From Lineus longissimus (taxonomy: Eukaryota; Nemertea; Pilidiophora; Heteronemertea; Lineidae): DNA of 64,000 nucleotides. The notes below the pieces were generated by a model. The model saw only the letters and a list, made by a program, of their open reading frames with translations, was not told the DNA's origin and did no database searches. A program made the translations under genes and the position numbers. Positions 40,901 through 46,900 of this stretch are shown in pieces; the first letter of the stretch is position 1, and every line of letters begins with the position of its first letter. Location: the NCBI RefSeq assembly GCF_910592395.1, contig NC_088325.1, positions 15,376,109-15,440,108 on the forward strand, given 5' to 3'.

Positions 40901-43900
40901 GTGCTCTGTGGTAAGACACGCTGACCTCATGCTCTGTGGTAAGACACGCTGACCTCATGCTCTGTGGTAAGACACGCTGACCTCATGCTCTGTGGTAAGA
41001 CACGCTGACCTCGTGCTCTGTGGTAAGACGCGCTGACCTCGTGCTCTGTGGTAAGACACGCTGACCTCGTGCTCTGTGGTAAGACACGCTGACCTCATGC
41101 TCTGTGGTAAGACACGCTGACCTCATGCTCTGTGGTAAGACACGCTGACCTCATGCTCTGTGGTAAGACACGCTGACCTCATGCTCTGTGGTAAGACACG
41201 CTGACCTCATGCTCTGTGGTAAGACGCGCTGACCTCGTGCTCTGTGGTAAGACGCGCTGACCTCGTGCTCTGTGGTAAGACGCGCTGACCTCGTGCTCTG
41301 TGGTAAGACACGCTGACCTCGTGCTCTGTGGTAAGACACGCTGACCTCATGCTCTGTGGTAAGACACGCTGACCTCATGCTCTGTGGTAAGACACGCTGA
41401 CCTCATGCTCTGTGGTAAGACACGCTGACCTAGGCTAATGAAATTCTCACGTTAATCTTTGCAGGAGGAGTTTATGGTCCAAGACCTGCACCCTGCTACC
41501 TGGTACATCATGAAAGTGACAGCGTATAACGACGCAGGCCTGACCGAGGCTGAGCTCAAGTTTGGGACGCTCACTTACACAGGCAGTAAGTACCTCAGAT
41601 ATTGAAGACACTTTTTATCCATGCTGTACTGTGAATGAAAGATTGGATATCTGGGCTATCTTTTGTAAATGTTTGTCTCCTCATTCCACAGGCACGATTC
41701 GGCCAATCTTCATCGTTCACAAACAAGAGATCCAGTTCTACGAGAAGGTTCACATCATGGTGCCGCTGTGTGGTGCGTTCGTCATCATCATTGTCTTCAT
41801 CGTCGGAGTGGCGCTGTACTGCAAGCGACGACGAGACCGACTCAAGTACAAAGGTAGATTCTGTTAGTATCTCTACACTCCTTAGCATGCTGTCTAGACG
41901 TAGTATCCGTTCTTCATCAACCCTGTCCCCCTCTAACATCTCAACCCTGTCCCCCTCCAACATCTCAACCCTGTCCCCCTCTAACATCTCAACCCTCTCC
42001 CCCTCTAACATCTCAACCCTCTCCCCCTCTAACATCTCAACACCACCACCACCAATCCATACACTAATAATCTCACCCTAAACCCAGCCAAACCTCACCA
42101 ATCCCAACCTGGCTGATTCCCACCTCAGCTGAGGCTCATCCAAAACCTATCCAGTCCCACCCCACCTTCCTACATCCTCTCCAATCCCATCCATACCCAC
42201 AACAGTCCCACCAAACTCTCCTGGGTCTCACCCCACTCTCATGAGTCTCACCATACCGCAACCCTGAGCAATGAATCCCAACTTCCAACCAACCCTCCCA
42301 GCCCTCACTAATCCCACCAAAGAACCCACTCACCTCTCATAAGACATCAAGTTACTTGTCACATTCTCTTTGTGTCTGAAACAGAACTCTGTACATCTCT
42401 AGCATGCTCTCAAATTCTTGTTTTATGTTTTAATATGTTGTAATATGTACTTGATATGATTATTTTAGTTGTGAAACCAGACAAAGATAAAGGTAAACAT
42501 TTAGTCACTAGATATCTAACAATCTAGTTGAGCCAGCTTGGGTGACAGCTTTAAATCCTTCTACAACCATCCTCCATCTCCTCTTGGTGAACTTATTGGT
42601 TTCAAGGCTTTAAAATCCCTCGTGCTAACTATTCCACAATCGGCAGAGAAAATCATCTCAGCTAGCTTTTTACTGTGCCATGGTACCTGGTGCTAAGCAA
42701 GCTAACATGTAGTGGTTTCAGTCTTATCGTGGTTGGTGGTGGCTCCATTCTCATAAAGATTGGCTCCTTCCCAAAGTGATAATACGTTCAATTCCCACCA
42801 AGAGCTTGCTCCATATGTTGATGAAAGTCTCGCTGTACCAATTTTTACCGTAGTTCAGCGTGGATTTCAAGGGTTGCTAGTCTAATTGTTAGAGATGGTA
42901 TGGTATCTTTTGGTGGAAGGAATAGGTTATGTTTTTTACAGAGTAGAACTCTGTGTCTGTCCAATCAAGCTTGGAAGGCCAACATGACCTAGTCTCTGGC
43001 TGTACTCAGCACAGCCAGCTTCAGTGCATAACCTCACCAGCCATGAGTCAGTTGATGGCATTCCCAGTCTGATTGTGCCAACATGACCTAGTCTCTGACT
43101 GTACTCAGCACAGCCAGCTTCAGTGCATAACCTCACCAGCCATGAGTCAGTTGATGGCATTCCCAGTCTGTCCTACCACCTGGCAAAACTATCTAATGAA
43201 GATGATATTCAACATCATGCTATCATCACTAACCATGACCTTCTCTTGACCTTGCAGCGGTGACCTCCAACCTGCGTCGTGACCTCACAGCCGAGACGTC
43301 CCTGATGAACGACCTTGACAAGCGCCTCAACTTTGAGTCGGACACATCACGAGAGACGCCGTACACGCCAGAACCGCACCGTGAACACCGTAACGTCAAC
43401 TTGTTAACGGAATCGGACGACACGGGTGAGGACCACCGCGTCTGGACATATCAGAATAATTCAAATACGAATAGTGAAAATAGTTTCAATTCTGTGTCGG
43501 GGTCAGGTGAGTGCAAACGTAGCAGACGACATCTAGCCACATCGCTAACGGCAACAATGAGTTGATGCACATCACCTAGGGCAACAGTGTAATAATGCAC
43601 ATCGCTAATGGCAACGGTGACACGTTCACACATGAGTCTTCGGCTATAGATAGATGATAATGTTGCATTCAGCAAAAATGAACACAAAAATGGACCTTGG
43701 CGATTATGAAATCGCCCAGATCTGTTTTTGTGTTCGTAGATAGTCTCCTCTTGGTAAATGTCATCGCCGTAGATTTTTAACCTATTTCCTTCTTTCTCAC
43801 TGAAACCCTCCTCGACCCATCCATTGCCTTGTGACAAACACAAACATTTCAAATGGTCCCTCATTTTATTTTCTTGCAGGCGCAGTAAAACATGCTTGGA

Positions 43901-46900
43901 ACCGCTATAGTAAACTCAAGTTCCAATTCTCGCGTAAATCTCAAAATCTCTAGATTTGTTATATAGCACACATAGAACTAATATCAGAAAGAGATAACAC
44001 TAAAAACTGTGCAACTCCGGTGATTTTCAAGAAGACATTGTATCATTCTCACAATCGGTTTCATCCCAAGAACCGACTTGCGATAGGGTCAGTGATGTCA
44101 GGAGAATGAGCAATACTGATAGAAGCTTGACCAACTGTTGGTGGGGATGTGTTTCACTGGCTCATTAACGACCCTGAGTGGCAGCTAGTATCTCCGATTC
44201 AGTGCCGACTGATTCTTTATTCTACCAATAGGTGTCTCTGGATATAAGAGAGTTGCACATTTTAGTGTTGTCGATTTTTGCCGATACGGTTTGACTCATA
44301 GTTTGTCGACTGATTCTCATTTCCCATACTTCCAAGAATGCCATTCTATCTATAGCTGATCGCACACCATATTATCAATCATCTATCAATGAAGAGCACC
44401 TCTGATTTAGGTGGACATCACCTCCATATCTCCGCATTGGTCCAGATTATAAAATCCACACTTCATTAGAGATTTCTTCCAAATTTCTCCAAAGAGATGA
44501 TGATGTCGTCTGCTGCAGTATTACACCTTTCACCCCTCCTGAATGGATGACTCCATTTGTTTCTCATGGATGGATCAATCTACTTGAAAACATTAGGGGT
44601 GATGGGTCATTTTTGTATCAGATTTTTCTCTAACCTTGGCCAACTCTAAAAAACATCTCCTAAGCCAATCATAGGAGAGTATTCAGAGGTCAGAGGTCAG
44701 AGGTCAGTTCATGAGAAATCTGGTGCTAAAATGAGCTGTTTACGATCATCTTAATTCTTCGTTAAGTTTTAATTCTTGTCAAATCTTTCTTGCAAAATTT
44801 TCATTAAGCATGGTATGAAACTATCCACACATTCAATACAAGTTATTTTAAGCATGGTTTGAAGCCATCAAGTTATTCCATGCTCATACTGCTTAAGTTA
44901 TTTAAAGCATGGTTTGAAGCCATCAAGACATTCCATGCTAATACTGCTTAAGTTATTTTAAGCATGGTTTGAAATCATCAAGACATTCCATGCTCATACT
45001 GCTTAAGTTATTTTAAGCATGGTTTGAAATCATTTCATATCCTGGAGATATCAGTCATTGCTTAATGTTCTCATATCATATTGAGCATGGTTTGAACCAT
45101 TAAAACATTACTAGATTCATCAGAATTTGAACATTTTAAGACTGTTTCCACGAGATCACTCTCCTGCTCAGGTTACCACCTCACCAAAACTACACCTGGC
45201 TTCAGTGGTCATTTAGTAGTTCAAGTTACCGACAAGCGCCATTGGTGGGGAGAAGAGGCATCATCAAAGGACGTCCACCCACCAGTTCTTTACTTCTGGT
45301 TAATAACCACTGGAGACACGTGTAGTTGTGCGGTGAAAAGCGGGAAACCACTGTAGTAGAACCAGGCCTTGATAGACATTGCATGGGCCGAGTGCCATGA
45401 CTTCATGTTGTCTGGAACTATCACACTCTTGCTTTCTGTCAACAAAAGTTTGTCATAATGATGGGTAACGGCCGTATTGCCATTGAACAAGCATTGAGAC
45501 ATTTGAATAGGTCTAAGACTTGTCCAATGAAGTCTGACCTGTGAGAGACTGTCTCGATGTGGATCATCTCTGTGTTGTATTGTTGAGCTCCTTGAAACAA
45601 AGCATGCTCTCTGTCTGTTGCCGTATCAAGATTTCATACTGTGATTTGTACCAACAAAATGAGATGAAGTTCTAAGCTAACTGTTTTGAAGGGAGGAAAA
45701 AAGTGAATGTTATTCAGTTTTTAGATGCCTTGGGACCAACTGGTGTCCCCGGTGGGTCATGTGGTACCACGTTATCACGATCTCTTTAGAAAGTGTCTTC
45801 TCTTTCATATCTTGGTGTCGTCAAACTGTTGTGACAATAACATGGTTCAGATGTGTTGTGTCTGTTCCAAGGATCCACACTTTGATTGAGTCACTGTTAT
45901 TAACCCAGCCTCCCCTTCATTCCAGTTGATTCCGATGGCAACATCAACCCATATGCGACGTTCCAATACCCCCGTGAAGAAAGCCTCGACTCCTTCCAAC
46001 CACAGGTCTACACAGCGCCCCCTGATGACGACGATGACATTGAATTGGAGAAGGAACGAGCGCAGCGCGAGGCTGGGTTGAAAGGGGCGGGTGCTGAGCC
46101 CGTACCAGACCCGAAACAGAGCCCACCAACAAAAGATAAACCGCTACATCGATATCAGAATGTCCCTGGCTGTGATACGGATCGAGAGCGTAAGTCATGA
46201 ATATTCATGTTATTATGGTCGAGTTGATTGGCTAACAATCCTTGCTTGAACTTGATGACCTTATGCATTCAGTAACTCAGCATTCTTCTGGGCGTAGTTT
46301 TTAACTAGGATAGAGTCTGGCATGGTAGTTGTAGATATTAGTTCTACTCGATGTCAATGTGACCATTGATCATTTCTGATACTGTTCTTTCTCATAACTT
46401 TCCTTGCCAACTCATGGCTACACGGATCCTGCTTTGAGTCCAGCTTTATGACAGGTCGTTGTTTTTGGGCAACTCATGCTTGCACAGTTTGCTGGGTGGA
46501 AGATTCCACAACGCTTCCACCCAGCACAGTGAGCTACTGTGCTTGCCCGTGCTCGAGATCTCCAAGCCACGATCTCAGTGATCTATAGAGTTGCATCTAA
46601 AACACACTCAGCATGTGGTTATGGGGCACAACAAGGCAGGTTATTGTACTCAATATGACTAATCACTCACTGCTCCTAACCAATCACCTTTTGCAAAAGA
46701 TCATCCACACGAGTTCTCGTTGTAGAAAGTTAACCGTAGTCACTGCTCTCACCAACCTAACCAACGACCCTTCCTTTCCAGCCCTTGTCCTAAGCCCACG
46801 GAAATACGCAAGCGCAGATCAAATCCATGTCCTCTTCCCGACGGGCCCACCCAAACCCCCACCGATCCCGGCCGGGTTCCACACTTCTAAACCCAAATCT

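Larger units (their letters stand above)
36882..41464 (+). other. Largest intron within the gene model (inside FN6)
   Basis: 4583 nt separating the two halves of FN6. It starts with the hairpin (36919-37000), has a 9-nt ccacctaat repeat (39858-39893) and ends with the 28-nt minisatellite. No exon-like segment was found in between. Confidence 0.85.
41854..43257 (+). other. Intron after the TM exon
   Basis: 1404 nt. It contains a 24-nt repeat (41919-42042), a G-poor tract to about 42340, the candidate microexon (42469-42492) and a 100-bp tandem duplication (42978-43172). Confidence 0.85.
43507..45925 (+). other. Intron in the tail region
   Basis: 2419 nt with the candidate exon at 43880, a triple aggtcag repeat (about 44685-44705) and the 55-nt repeat at 44807-45030. 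Nothing else is recognised. Confidence 0.8.

Noticed and set aside
40743-41378. Minus-strand ORFs reading MRSACLTTEHEVSVSYHRARG repeats
   Set aside because: They are translations of the 28-nt minisatellite; the unit is not a multiple of three and has no coding signal.
40813-41430. Possible CRISPR array
   Set aside because: Units are directly adjacent with no unique spacers, inside an intron of an animal gene.
41595-42035. Minus-strand ORF with MLEGDRVE repeats
   Set aside because: Created by the 24-nt pyrimidine repeat and by the shadow of the TM exon.
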